This document shows positions 1 through 8,281 of a stretch of 33,196 bases of DNA, in pieces (the stretch's first letter is position 1; every line of letters starts with the position of its first letter). The translations under genes and the position numbers were made by a program. Origin of the DNA: Arthrobacter sp. SDTb3-6 (lineage in GTDB: Bacteria; Actinomycetota; Actinomycetes; Actinomycetales; Micrococcaceae). Under the pieces are notes generated by a model. The model was not told where the DNA came from and did not search any database. It saw nothing but the letters and a program-made list of their open reading frames with translations. The stretch spans positions 1 through 33,196 of the forward strand of contig NZ_JAAMFN010000041.1 in NCBI RefSeq assembly GCF_013376095.1. Reading direction: 5' to 3'.

Positions 1-81
1 TTCTCCTTGATTGTTTGGTTCCTGCACCGCCATGCGCTGCGACGGCTGCCGCCCGGGAATTATTCTGCGCCGGACCGGGGC

Positions 82-118
82 CGGGTTTGGCGCAGCGCGT
101 CCACCGGCGCCAAACCCG
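82..118 (-). terminator. Hairpin downstream of sdaA, possible operon terminator
   Basis: A perfect 12-bp inverted repeat (82-93 pairs with 107-118, 13-base loop) lies about 55 bases beyond the sdaA stop. It has no clear U-tract on the minus strand, so it is a terminator-like hairpin rather than a proven intrinsic terminator. I see no gene in the rest of 1-174. Confidence 0.45.
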
Positions 119-174
119 TTGCGGGTCCGGCGCCTGCCGAAAGCGGCCTCAGCCTGCGGACCGCTTCGGTACGG

Positions 175-1584
175 TCAGCATTCGACGACGTTGACGGCGA
201 GGCCGCCCATGGCTGTTTCCTTGTATTTGGAGGACATGTCCTTGCCTGTTTCACGCATCGTGACGATGACCTCGTCGAGCGAGACGCGGTGCTGCCCGTC
301 GCCCCACAGCGCCATCTTGGCGGCGTTGATGGCCTTCGCAGCGGCTATCGCGTTGCGTTCGATGCACGGGACCTGCACGAGCCCGCCGATGGGGTCGCAG
401 GTCAGGCCCAGGTTGTGTTCCATCGCGATCTCCGCGGCGTTTTCCACCTGCCCGGGGGTGCCGCCCATGACCTCGGCCAGGCCTGCGGCGGCCATGGACG
501 ATGCCGAGCCGACCTCGCCCTGGCAGCCCACCTCCGCCCCGGAAATCGACGCCTGTTCCTTGTACAGCACCCCGACGGCACCGGCGGCCAGCAGGAACCT
601 CACCACAATGTCCTCCACCACGGCATCGTGCCGGTCGGCGGGGGCGTTGCGGACGGCGTCGAGGTAGTGGGTGGCGTAGAACATCACGGCCGGGATGATC
701 CCCGCCGCCCCGTTGGTCGGGGCCGTGACCACGCGCCCGCCGGAAGCGTTTTCCTCGTTCACGGCCAGCGCCACCAGGTTCACCCATTCCTGCCAGAACT
801 TCGGGTCCCGGTCCGGGTCCTCCTCCAGCAGCCGGGCGTGCCAGGCGGGGGCGCGGCGGCGGACCTTCAGCCCGCCCGGGAGCAGCCCTTCGCGGGTCAG
901 GGAGGAGTTCTTGCAGTCCTCCATGACGTCGCGGATGTGCAGCAGCCCTTCCCTGACTTCCGCCAGGGTGCGGGAGGCACGTTCGTTGGCGAGCATCACG
1001 TCCGAAAAGTTCCCGCCCACCGCCCCACAATGCTCCAACAGCTCGGCGGCCGTGCGGAACGGGTGGGGCAGCTTCGCCTTGGAGGACTCCAGCTCGGCCA
1101 CGGCGGCCTCCACCCCGCCTTCGCGGATGATGAAACCCCCGCCCACGGAAAAATACGTCGCCTCGGCCAGCACGGCCCCGGCAGCGTCCAGAACGGCGAA
1201 CTTCATCCCGTTGGTGTGGCGGGGCAGCACGGTCAACGGATGCAGGACCATGTCCCCGGCGCCATACGCCAGGGCCACGCTGCCGCCCAGCAGCAACGGC
1301 CCGCCCGCGGCGAAGGAACCCAGCCGGGACTCCACCTCTGCCGGCAGCACCAGCTCCGGTTCCCGGCCTTCGAGCCCCAGCAGCACCGCCGTCATGGTTC
1401 CGTGCCCGCGTCCCGTCGCGGCCAGCGACCCGTACAGGTCCACGCGCAGGCCGCCGACCCGGTCCAGGAGCCCGGCCCCGGCCACCTCCGCCACAAACGC
1501 CGCAGCCGCCCGCATCGGCCCCACCGTGTGCGAGCTCGACGGGCCGATCCCCACGGAAAACAAGTCAAAAACACCAACAGACAT
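175..1584 (-). CDS. sdaA: L-serine ammonia-lyase, iron-sulfur dependent, single chain
   Basis: Deaminates L-serine to pyruvate and ammonia in the cytoplasm. The 469-residue product starts [20 protein letters not shown], the characteristic N-terminal 'beta' domain. The 'alpha' domain carries the family's conserved cysteines in [12 protein letters not shown], in LTCDPIGG and in [10 protein letters not shown], which ligate the [4Fe-4S] cluster in characterised homologues. The frame is open 48 codons further upstream, but homology begins at this ATG and AAAGGGA precedes it at a suitable distance. It is the last gene of the glycine operon, 164 bases after glyA with a hairpin between, so it may also have its own promoter. 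In context it drains the serine made by GlyA into pyruvate. Confidence 0.93.
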   Translation of the reverse strand: MSVGVFDLFSVGIGPSSSHTVGPMRAAAAFVAEVAGAGLLDRVGGLRVDLYGSLAATGRGHGTMTAVLLGLEGREPELVLPAEVESRLGSFAAGGPLLLGGSVALAYGAGDMVLHPLTVLPRHTNGMKFAVLDAAGAVLAEATYFSVGGGFIIREGGVEAAVAELESSKAKLPHPFRTAAELLEHCGAVGGNFSDVMLANERASRTLAEVREGLLHIRDVMEDCKNSSLTREGLLPGGLKVRRRAPAWHARLLEEDPDRDPKFWQEWVNLVALAVNEENASGGRVVTAPTNGAAGIIPAVMFYATHYLDAVRNAPADRHDAVVEDIVVRFLLAAGAVGVLYKEQASISGAEVGCQGEVGSASSMAAAGLAEVMGGTPGQVENAAEIAMEHNLGLTCDPIGGLVQVPCIERNAIAAAKAINAAKMALWGDGQHRVSLDEVIVTMRETGKDMSSKYKETAMGGLAVNVVEC

Positions 1585-1712
1585 GACAACATCCCTTTCA
1601 AGGTCCGCCAGTGCTTCCCCGGCGAAGAGCCGTGGAACTGGGGATACTGCGAGCGGAAGAAAATTTGCACCTTGGGATTCCAACACCCCCAACAGGCTGG
1701 AACCCCACGGCG

Positions 1713-1742
1713 CGGTTGGCCGGCACAACGGCCGGCCAACCG
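1713..1742 (-). terminator. Hairpin between glyA and sdaA
   Basis: An 11-bp perfect stem (1713-1723 with 1732-1742, 8-base loop) begins six bases after the glyA stop. There is no U-tract on the minus strand. It could be a partial terminator or RNA-stability element setting lower sdaA expression relative to the gcv genes. That role is inference. Confidence 0.45.
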
Positions 1743-1748
1743 TACCGG

Positions 1749-3068
1749 TCAGGACAGTGCGGAAACCCCCGGGTACAGGGGATGCGCAGCCGCCAGCGCA
1801 GCGACCCGTGCGCGCAGCGGCGCAAGGTCGGCACCGGCGTCGGCCGTGAGGGCCTCGGCGATGATGTCCGCCACCTCGGCAAACGCCGCCTCGCCAAAGC
1901 CGCGCGTGGCCAAGGCCGGCGTGCCGATGCGCAGCCCGGAGGTGACCATGGGCGGACGGGGGTCAAACGGCACGGCGTTGCGGTTGACGGTGATGTCGAT
2001 GGCCGCCAGGCGGTCCTCGGCCTGCTGCCCGTCAAGCTCGCAGTTGCGCAGGTCCACCAGGACCAGGTGGACGTCGGTGCCGCCGGAGACGACGGAGATC
2101 CCGCGCGCTGCAACGTCCGGCTGGATGAGGCGCCCGGCGAGGATGCGCGCGCCTGCCAGCACCCGCTCCTGCCGTTCGGCGAACTCGGCGGAGGCGGCGA
2201 TCTTGAAGGCCACGGCCTTCCCGGCGATGACGTGCTCCAGCGGCCCGCCCTGCTGTCCGGGGAACACGGCGGAGTTGATCTTCTTCGCGATCTCGGGATC
2301 GTTGCTGAGGATGATGCCGCCGCGCGGACCGGCCAGGGTCTTGTGCGTGGTGGACGTGGTGACGTGGGCGTGCGGCACCGGTGAGGGGTGCAGCCCCGCG
2401 GCCACCAGGCCGGCAAAGTGGGCCATGTCCACCATGAGGTAGGCGCCCACGAGGTCCGCGATGCGCCGGAATTCGGCAAAGTCCAGCTGCCGGGCGTAGG
2501 CGGACCAGCCGGCCACGATCAGGGCCGGCTTGTGCTCCAGCGCCAGGCGCTCCACCTCGGCCATGTCCACCTGGTGGGTGTCCTCGCGGACCTGGTACGG
2601 GACCACGTTGTACAGCTTGCCGGAGAAGTTGATCCGCATGCCGTGCGTCAGGTGGCCGCCATGGGCCAGGTTGAGCCCCATGATGGTGTCGCCGGGCTTG
2701 ATCAGCGCGTGCATGACCGAGGCGTTGGCCTGGGCCCCGGAGTGCGGCTGCACGTTCGCGTACTGCGCACCGAACAGGGCCTTGACCCGGTCGATGGCAA
2801 GTTGTTCAATGACATCGACGTTCTCGCAGCCGCCGTAGTAGCGCCGTCCCGGGTAGCCCTCAGCATACTTGTTGGTCAGCACGGAGCCCTGGGCCTGCAT
2901 GACGGCGGCCGCCGTGTGGTTTTCCGAGGCGATCATTTCCAGGCCGTTGCGCTGGCGTGCCAGCTCGGCGTCGATCTGCACGGCGACATCCGGGTCCAGG
3001 GCGGACAGCGGCGCGTTCAGGCTCGGTGAGGCCACCTGGACGAAGTCCGTTGCAGCGGCGGCCGTCAC
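1749..3068 (-). CDS. glyA: Serine hydroxymethyltransferase
   Basis: PLP enzyme interconverting glycine plus 5,10-methylene-THF with serine plus THF. The 439-residue protein shows the family landmarks: [42 protein letters not shown], and the PLP-lysine segment [14 protein letters not shown] with Lys243. I chose the GTG at 3068: it overlaps the gcvH stop as GTGA, and the protein then begins [20 protein letters not shown] just ahead of the conserved core. The frame is open further upstream inside gcvH, but that part does not look like GlyA. Placed directly after gcvPTH, it uses the methylene-THF released by the cleavage system to turn a second glycine into serine. Confidence 0.95.
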   Translation of the reverse strand: MTAAAATDFVQVASPSLNAPLSALDPDVAVQIDAELARQRNGLEMIASENHTAAAVMQAQGSVLTNKYAEGYPGRRYYGGCENVDVIEQLAIDRVKALFGAQYANVQPHSGAQANASVMHALIKPGDTIMGLNLAHGGHLTHGMRINFSGKLYNVVPYQVREDTHQVDMAEVERLALEHKPALIVAGWSAYARQLDFAEFRRIADLVGAYLMVDMAHFAGLVAAGLHPSPVPHAHVTTSTTHKTLAGPRGGIILSNDPEIAKKINSAVFPGQQGGPLEHVIAGKAVAFKIAASAEFAERQERVLAGARILAGRLIQPDVAARGISVVSGGTDVHLVLVDLRNCELDGQQAEDRLAAIDITVNRNAVPFDPRPPMVTSGLRIGTPALATRGFGEAAFAEVADIIAEALTADAGADLAPLRARVAALAAAHPLYPGVSALS

Positions 3069-3448
3069 AGTTCGCCGCCGTTGGCTGCGGCGTACTCGGC
3101 CGCGGTCAGCAGCGGGCCTTCGGAGGCAACGGCCACCTTGAACAGCCATCCGGCCCCGTACGGGTCGGCGTTGACCACGGCCGGATCCTCCACCATGGCG
3201 GTGTTCACTTCGGTGACCTCGCCCGTGACGGGGGCGTAAAGGTCGGAGACGGACTTCGTGGACTCAATCTCCCCGCAGGTCTCGCCTGCGGTGATGGTGG
3301 CGCCCACCTCGGGCAGGTCGACATAGACGATGTCGCCGAGGGCGTCGGCGGCCACGGCGGAGACGCCCACGGTGGTGGGGCCGGCGCCGTCGGAGGCGAT
3401 CCACTCGTGCTCGGCGGAGTATTTCAGTTCTGCTGCTACCTTGCTCAT
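3065..3448 (-). CDS. gcvH: Glycine cleavage system H protein
   Basis: Small lipoyl carrier that shuttles the aminomethyl group between the P, T and L proteins. It is 127 residues, the normal length. The lipoyl attachment site is Lys65 in [16 protein letters not shown], and [15 protein letters not shown] and EWIASD also match the family. It overlaps glyA by 4 bases, so the two are translationally coupled. A 101-base gap containing a REP-like sequence separates it from gcvT upstream. Confidence 0.96.
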   Translation of the reverse strand: MSKVAAELKYSAEHEWIASDGAGPTTVGVSAVAADALGDIVYVDLPEVGATITAGETCGEIESTKSVSDLYAPVTGEVTEVNTAMVEDPAVVNADPYGAGWLFKVAVASEGPLLTAAEYAAANGGEL

Positions 3449-3473
3449 ATTGTTCCTTTGGGTCAGGTGCGGT

Positions 3474-3538
3474 GGGTTGCGGTCTCGACAAGCTCAACCA
3501 GCGAAAAACATGAATGCGGGTCTTGATGCTCGACCAGC
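3474..3538. repeat. REP-like intergenic element between gcvT and gcvH
   Basis: The gap holds GGTCTCGACAAGCTCAACCA (3481-3500), flanked by GGTTG just before it (3475-3479) and a related GCTCGACCAGC (3528-3538). From memory, this sequence family recurs many times between genes of Arthrobacter and relatives as a REP-like palindrome. Only this copy is seen in the window, so the repeat status comes from recall, not from the sequence. Confidence 0.45.
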
Positions 3539-3549
3539 AAAAGGGGCGG

Positions 3550-4686
3550 CTACTTTTGGCGCTTGTAGAACGGCAGGGCGACAACCTCGAAGGGCTCGGC
3601 CTTGCCGCGCAGGTCGACGTCGACCTGCGTGCCCAGGCCGGCGTGTTCGACGTCGACATAGGCCAGGGCAACCGGGTAGCCCAGGGTGGGGCTCGGCTGG
3701 CCCGAGGTGACCTCGCCAATGGTGGCGCCGTCCTTCAGGACCGAATAGTGGCCGCGGGCGGCCCGGCGCCCCACGCCCTTCAGGCCCACGAGCTTGCGGC
3801 CCGTGGTGACGCCCGCCCCGGATTCCTTGATGGCAGCCAGGGCGGCCTTGCCGACAAAGTCGCTTTCCTTCGCCAGGGACACGACGGGTCCCAGCCCGGC
3901 GGAGTAGGCGTGGCCTTCCGTGGAGAGCTCGTTGCCGTACAGCGGCATGCCGGCTTCCAGGCGCAGGGAGTCGCGCGCCGCCAGGCCGGCCGGAATGAGT
4001 CCGTGCGGGGTGCCTTTTTCCAGCAGTGCCTGCCACAGGGCCGGCGCGTCCGCGTTGGGCAGGTAGATCTCGAAGCCGTCCTCGCCCGTGTAGCCGGTGC
4101 GGGCCAGCAGCAGCTGCTGGCCGTTGATCCCGACCTCCACCGCGGCGTAGTACTTCAGTCCGGTCACGAGTTCGTGCTGCGCTTCCGGCACCAGCGTCAG
4201 GAGGATGGCCTCAGCCTCGGGCCCCTGCACGGCGATGAGGGACGTCTCGGCGGAGGCATCCCGGACGGTGGCGTCAAAGCCGGCGGCGCGCTCGGCCAGC
4301 AATGCTGCCACGGTGGCGGCGTTGCCGGCATTCGGAACCACCAGGTAGTTGGTCTCGGAGCGGCGGTAGGAGATCAGGTCGTCGACAATGCCGCCGTCGG
4401 CGTTGCAGATCAACGAATATTTCGCCTTGCCCACGGCCACGGCGGACAGCTTGCCGGCCAGCGCGTAGTCCAGGAAGGCGGCCGCATCGGGGCCGTCCAC
4501 CCACACCTCGCCCATGTGGGACAGGTCGAACAGGCCCGCGGCGTTGCGCACGGCGTGGTGTTCGGCCAGCTCCGAGGAGTACTTCAGCGGCATCTGCCAG
4601 CCGCCAAAGTCGGTGAACGAGGCGCCGGCCTTTTCGTGTTCGCCGTAAAGGGCTGTGTGGTTCTCAGTCTGTGATTTCTCAGTCAT
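3550..4686 (-). CDS. gcvT: Glycine cleavage system T protein (aminomethyltransferase)
   Basis: Transfers the methylene group from aminomethyl-lipoyl-GcvH to tetrahydrofolate, releasing ammonia. The 378-residue length is normal. Landmarks are the N-terminal FTDFGGWQMPLKYSSELAEHHAVR, FDLSHMGEVWVDGPDA, the folate-domain ARTGYTGEDGFEIYLP and ARDSLRLEAGMPLYGNEL. The C-terminal barrel domain has VGLKGVGRRAARG, TSGQPSPTLGYPVALAYVD and PFYKRQK. It begins 18 bases after the gcvP stop. Confidence 0.96.
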   Translation of the reverse strand: MTEKSQTENHTALYGEHEKAGASFTDFGGWQMPLKYSSELAEHHAVRNAAGLFDLSHMGEVWVDGPDAAAFLDYALAGKLSAVAVGKAKYSLICNADGGIVDDLISYRRSETNYLVVPNAGNAATVAALLAERAAGFDATVRDASAETSLIAVQGPEAEAILLTLVPEAQHELVTGLKYYAAVEVGINGQQLLLARTGYTGEDGFEIYLPNADAPALWQALLEKGTPHGLIPAGLAARDSLRLEAGMPLYGNELSTEGHAYSAGLGPVVSLAKESDFVGKAALAAIKESGAGVTTGRKLVGLKGVGRRAARGHYSVLKDGATIGEVTSGQPSPTLGYPVALAYVDVEHAGLGTQVDVDLRGKAEPFEVVALPFYKRQK

Positions 4687-4704
4687 GGGAATTCCTTTGC
4701 GGTG

Positions 4705-7599
4705 TTAGTTTGCGAAGTCTTCGGCGAAATCTTCGATCGGGGGGCAGGAGCAGACCAGGTTGCGGTCCCCTGCGGCCCCGTCGATGCGGCCCACGGGCGG
4801 GAAGTACTTGTCCTGGCGCAGGGAATCCACGGGGAACACGGCCTGTTCGCGGGTGTAGCCGCGGTCCCAGGCGGAATCGACGACGGCGGCCGCCGTGTGG
4901 GGCGCGTTGCGCAGCGGGCTGTCCTCGAGGGTGAAGGTGCCCGCGGCCACCTCGTCGATCTCCTGGCGGATGGAGACCATGGCGGTGATGAAGCGGTTGA
5001 TTTCGCCCAGGTCCTCCGACTCGGTCGGCTCCACCATGAGCGTGCCGGCCACGGGGAAGGACAGGGTGGGGGCGTGGAAGCCGAAGTCGATCAGGCGCTT
5101 GGCCACGTCTTCGGCGGTGACCCCCGTCTGGGCGGTCAGTTCGCGCAGGTCCAGGATGCACTCGTGCGCCACCAGGTCCCCGGCGCCCGTGTAGAGGACG
5201 GGGAAGTGCTCGTTGAGCTGCGAGGCGATGTAGTTCGCTGCCAGCAGCGCGGACTTGGTGGCCTCGGTCAGCCCCCGCCCGCCCATGAGCTTCACGTAGG
5301 CCCAGGAGATCGGCAGGACGCCGGCCGAGCCGAAGCGCGAGGCGGAGATCGGGATCCCGGCCGTCGAACCAGCCGTCGCGGGCGCCGCCGGGCTGTTGGC
5401 GTCGCCGGGCATGAACGGCGCCAGGTGCGCCTTGGCCGCCACGGGGCCGACGCCGGGGCCTCCGCCGCCGTGCGGGATGCAGAACGTCTTGTGCAGGTTC
5501 AGGTGGGACACGTCGCCGCCGAACTTGCCCGGCTGGGCAAGCCCCACGAGGGCGTTGAGGTTGGCACCGTCAACGTAAACCTGTCCCCCGGCGGCGTGGA
5601 CGGCGTCGCAGACGTCACGGACATCGGCGTCGTACACGCCGTGCGTGGACGGGTAGGTGATCATGATGGCCGCGAGCTGCTCCCGGTGGGCCTCGATCTT
5701 GGCCGTGAGGTCGTTGTGGTCAATCGTGCCGTCGGCCGCGGTGGCCACGACCACCACCTTCATGCCGGCCAGCACGGCGGAGGCCGCGTTGGTGCCGTGG
5801 GCCGATTGCGGGATGAGGCACACGGTCCGCTGGCCCTCGCCGCGGGAGACGTGGTAGCCGCGGATGGCCAGCAGGCCCGCCAGTTCGCCCTGCGAACCGG
5901 CGTTGGGCTGGATGGAGACCTGGTCGTAGCCGGTGATCTCGGCAAGGTCCGCTTCCAGGCCGCCGATGAGTTCGCGCCACCCTTCCGTCTGGGAATCGGG
6001 GGCGAAGGGGTGGATGGAGGCGAAGCCGGGCCAGGAGATGGCTTCCATCTCGGCCGTGGCGTTGAGCTTCATGGTGCAGGAGCCCAGCGGAATCATGGTG
6101 CGGTCCAGTGCCAGGTCGCGGTCGCTGAGGCGGCGGATGTAGCGCAGCAGCTGGGTTTCGGAGCGGTGGCTGTTGAAGACGGGGTGCGTGAGGAAGTCCG
6201 AGGTGCGCAGGGTCTCCGCCGGCAGCGCGAAGGCCGCCCCGCCCTGGTGGTCGGTGCCGTCGCCGGCGGGGGCCGCGCCAAACAGGGCGGCCACGCGGGC
6301 CACGATGTCCGCCGTCGTCGTTTCATCCACGGAGATGCCCACGAGGTCGGCGTCGATCGGGCGCAGGTTGATGCCGTCGCGCTCGGCGAGGGCAACAATC
6401 GTGCCGGCCCGGCCCGGAACCCGGACCGTCAGGGTGTCGAAGAAGGACGTGTGCAGGACCTCGACGCCGGATGCGTCCAGGGCCGCGGCGAGCGTGCGGG
6501 CATGGCCGTGGACGGTTTCGGCGATCGCCTTCAATCCGTCGGGGCCGTGGTAGACGGCGTACATCGAGGCCACAATGGCCAGCAGGGCCTGGGCGGTGCA
6601 GATGTTGGAGGTGGCCTTCTCTCGGCGGATGTGCTGCTCACGTGTTTGCAGGGCCAGCCGGTAGGCCGGGAGGCCGGTGTTGTCCGCGGAAACACCCACG
6701 ATGCGGCCCGGCAGGGACCGTTCCATGCCCTTGCGCACGGCCATGTAGGCCGCGTGCGGGCCGCCGAAGAACAACGGCACGCCGAAGCGCTGTGCCGTTC
6801 CCACGGCAATGTCCGCCCCCTGCTCGCCGGGAGGCGTGATCAGCGTCAGCGCCAGCAGGTCCGCGGCGACCGTGACGAGCGCGCCGCGTTCCTTGGCCGC
6901 GGCGATGACGGGGGCGTGGTTGAAAACACGGCCCGACACGCCCGGCTGCTGCAGGACGACGCCGTTGATCTCGCCTTCCGGAAGCCCCTGGGACAGGTCG
7001 GCGATTTCCACCTCGAAGCCCAGCGCCCGGGCCCGGCCCAGGACCACGGCAAGCGTCTGCGGCAGCAGGTCGGAGTCCAGGACGGTCTTGCCGTCCGCGG
7101 CGCCCTTGGTCTTGTTGGCCCGGCGCATGAGCAGCACGGCCTCGGCCACGGCGGTCGCTTCATCAAGCAGTGATGCGTTGGCCACCGGCAACGCGGTCAG
7201 GTCGCTGACCATGGTCTGGAAGTTCAGCAGGGCCTCGAGGCGGCCCTGGGAGATTTCGGGCTGGTACGGCGTGTAGGCGGTGTACCAGGCCGGGGCTTCG
7301 AGGACGTTGCGGCGGATGACCGCCGGCGTCACGGTGTCGTAGTAGCCCTGGCCGATCATCTGGACGGCGGTCTTGTTCTTGGCGGCGAGTGCGCGCAGTT
7401 CGGCCAGCACTTCAACTTCGCTCAGTGCCGCCTGCAGTCCCAGCGGCTTGCCTTGGCGGATGGCGTCGGGGACGGCGGTGTCGACCAGCGAATCAACGCT
7501 GTCATAACCGATGGCCTTGAGCATGCTGTCGATGTCGGCCTGCCGGCGGGCACCAATGTGCCGGTCCGCAAACACTGTCGAGTTGGATTGAATCGTCAA
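4705..7599 (-). CDS. gcvP: Glycine dehydrogenase (decarboxylating), P protein
   Basis: PLP-dependent glycine decarboxylase, first step of glycine cleavage, in the single-chain form (964 residues from the chosen start). The N-terminal [21 protein letters not shown] is diagnostic. The PLP lysine is Lys704 in [18 protein letters not shown]. The start is TTG at 7597-7599, with GGAG six bases upstream, and translation gives (M)[15 protein letters not shown]. The frame remains open to 7767, but those codons lie inside the riboswitch and cannot be coding. The riboswitch leader makes it the glycine-sensing first gene of gcvP-gcvT-gcvH-glyA-sdaA. No gcvL (dihydrolipoyl dehydrogenase) is present in the window. 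Confidence 0.96.
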   Translation of the reverse strand: MTIQSNSTVFADRHIGARRQADIDSMLKAIGYDSVDSLVDTAVPDAIRQGKPLGLQAALSEVEVLAELRALAAKNKTAVQMIGQGYYDTVTPAVIRRNVLEAPAWYTAYTPYQPEISQGRLEALLNFQTMVSDLTALPVANASLLDEATAVAEAVLLMRRANKTKGAADGKTVLDSDLLPQTLAVVLGRARALGFEVEIADLSQGLPEGEINGVVLQQPGVSGRVFNHAPVIAAAKERGALVTVAADLLALTLITPPGEQGADIAVGTAQRFGVPLFFGGPHAAYMAVRKGMERSLPGRIVGVSADNTGLPAYRLALQTREQHIRREKATSNICTAQALLAIVASMYAVYHGPDGLKAIAETVHGHARTLAAALDASGVEVLHTSFFDTLTVRVPGRAGTIVALAERDGINLRPIDADLVGISVDETTTADIVARVAALFGAAPAGDGTDHQGGAAFALPAETLRTSDFLTHPVFNSHRSETQLLRYIRRLSDRDLALDRTMIPLGSCTMKLNATAEMEAISWPGFASIHPFAPDSQTEGWRELIGGLEADLAEITGYDQVSIQPNAGSQGELAGLLAIRGYHVSRGEGQRTVCLIPQSAHGTNAASAVLAGMKVVVVATAADGTIDHNDLTAKIEAHREQLAAIMITYPSTHGVYDADVRDVCDAVHAAGGQVYVDGANLNALVGLAQPGKFGGDVSHLNLHKTFCIPHGGGGPGVGPVAAKAHLAPFMPGDANSPAAPATAGSTAGIPISASRFGSAGVLPISWAYVKLMGGRGLTEATKSALLAANYIASQLNEHFPVLYTGAGDLVAHECILDLRELTAQTGVTAEDVAKRLIDFGFHAPTLSFPVAGTLMVEPTESEDLGEINRFITAMVSIRQEIDEVAAGTFTLEDSPLRNAPHTAAAVVDSAWDRGYTREQAVFPVDSLRQDKYFPPVGRIDGAAGDRNLVCSCPPIEDFAEDFAN

Positions 7600-7649
7600 A
7601 AGGAACTCCAAGGGAAGGCCGCCCGGTGGGTACGGCAAGGATTTGGGTT

Positions 7650-7840
7650 CCTCCCCGCTCTGTCTTGGACCTGAGAGATTCCGCAGGACTGCACGTCCGC
7701 TTGCACCGTCGGTGAGCGCGGCTTGCGCCGAGCTGCTTTCCAGAGTTGCCTCGCCGTGGCGGTACATGGGCCTGAGAGATTCCTGGGGAGGATTTGCTCC
7801 TACGGCGCCGCCAAAAATGCTTGGGAGGACTCTCCCGCCA
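7650..7840 (-). ncRNA. Tandem glycine riboswitch, gcv operon leader
   Basis: Two consecutive glycine aptamers on the minus strand. Aptamer 1 runs from GGCGGGAGAG (7840) through GTAGGAGCAAA and AATCTCTCAGGCCC. The linker is AACTCTGGAAAGCAG. Aptamer 2 has CACCGACGGTGCAAGCG, AATCTCTCAGGTCC and closes with GACAGAGCGGGGAG (about 7650). These are the conserved CTCTCAGG and GACAGAG elements of the gcvT-motif class. No U-rich terminator stem is visible between the aptamers and the gcvP start. A GGAAC in the last helix region can pair with GTTCC between the ribosome binding site and the TTG start, so control of translation initiation is plausible. In known cases glycine turns gcv expression on. Confidence 0.93.
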
Positions 7841-7865
7841 CGATTTGAAAGGCCTATGAAATTGT

Positions 7866-7909
7866 GGTGATTCCCGCCACACTATACACGAAAAACACCC
7901 GCGCCCCAA
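7866..7909 (-). promoter_or_regulatory. Probable gcv operon promoter with CRP-like box
   Basis: On the minus strand, TTGGGG (7909-7904) and TATAGT (7886-7881) are 17 bases apart, about 40 bases upstream of the riboswitch. The last T of the -10 begins TGTGG-CGGGAA-TCACC (7881-7866), which resembles the CRP/GlxR-type box TGTGA-N6-TCACA. The same arrangement occurs at the divergent permease promoter. Promoter and box are sequence matches only. Confidence 0.5.
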
Positions 7910-7971
7910 ATCAGGCCGCGGGCAACGGGGCCTGGCGTGCACCCGGGCGGACTTCACCCGGGGTGGCCGTT

Positions 7972-8015
7972 TTGCGCTCAGCCCCGCCATGCGCTACCGT
8001 GTGACTCGCGTCACC
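7972..8015 (+). promoter_or_regulatory. Probable permease promoter with CRP-like box
   Basis: TTGCGC (7972-7977) and TACCGT (7995-8000) are separated by 17 bases. The -10 runs directly into TGTGA-CTCGCG-TCACC (8000-8015), nine of ten matches to the CRP/GlxR-type half-sites. Position and spacing match the gcv promoter on the other strand exactly. A protein bound here would cover the start of transcription, which suggests repression. That is inference. Confidence 0.5.
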
Positions 8016-8042
8016 CATAAAAGTGAAGTGCCCATGACCCGC

Positions 8043-8240
8043 GGCGGGAGAGTCCTGCCGGCATGCTCGGCAGGCGCCGAAGGAGCAAACCCTCCCCGGG
8101 AATCTCTCAGGCCCCTGTACCGCCGCGGCAAGGCAACTCTGGAAAGCAGTCCGGGAAACCGGTCTCACCGACGGTGCAAGCGACCCTTGGCAGCAAGGGC
8201 GCGGAAACTCTCAGGTCCATGACAGAGCGGGGAGGAACCC
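8043..8240 (+). ncRNA. Tandem glycine riboswitch, permease leader
   Basis: A second tandem glycine riboswitch, on the plus strand. Aptamer 1 has GGCGGGAGAG, GCCGAAGGAGCAAA and AATCTCTCAGGCCC. The linker AACTCTGGAAAGCAG is identical to that of the gcv leader. Aptamer 2 has CACCGACGGTGCAAGCG, AAACTCTCAGGTCC and GACAGAGCGGGGAGGAACCC. A small perfect hairpin (8249-8262) lies between the aptamers and the ribosome binding site. There is no U-tract terminator, so control at translation initiation is more likely. Whether glycine switches the permease on or off cannot be read from the sequence. Confidence 0.93.
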
Positions 8241-8281
8241 AACCCTTCGTGGCCCCGGCCACCTGAACGATGGAGTTCCCT

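Noticed and set aside
7-2442. An 811-codon open frame on the plus strand
   Set aside because: It is antisense to sdaA and glyA, low in recognisable structure, and a product of GC-rich codon use opposite real genes.
4702-7173. An 823-codon open frame on the plus strand opposite gcvP
   Set aside because: The protein is a Gly/Arg/His/Val-rich shadow; the minus strand encodes an unmistakable P protein.
7600-7767. N-terminal extension of GcvP (start at 7767)
   Set aside because: The frame is open but runs through the glycine riboswitch; the TTG at 7599 has the ribosome binding site and the family N-terminus.
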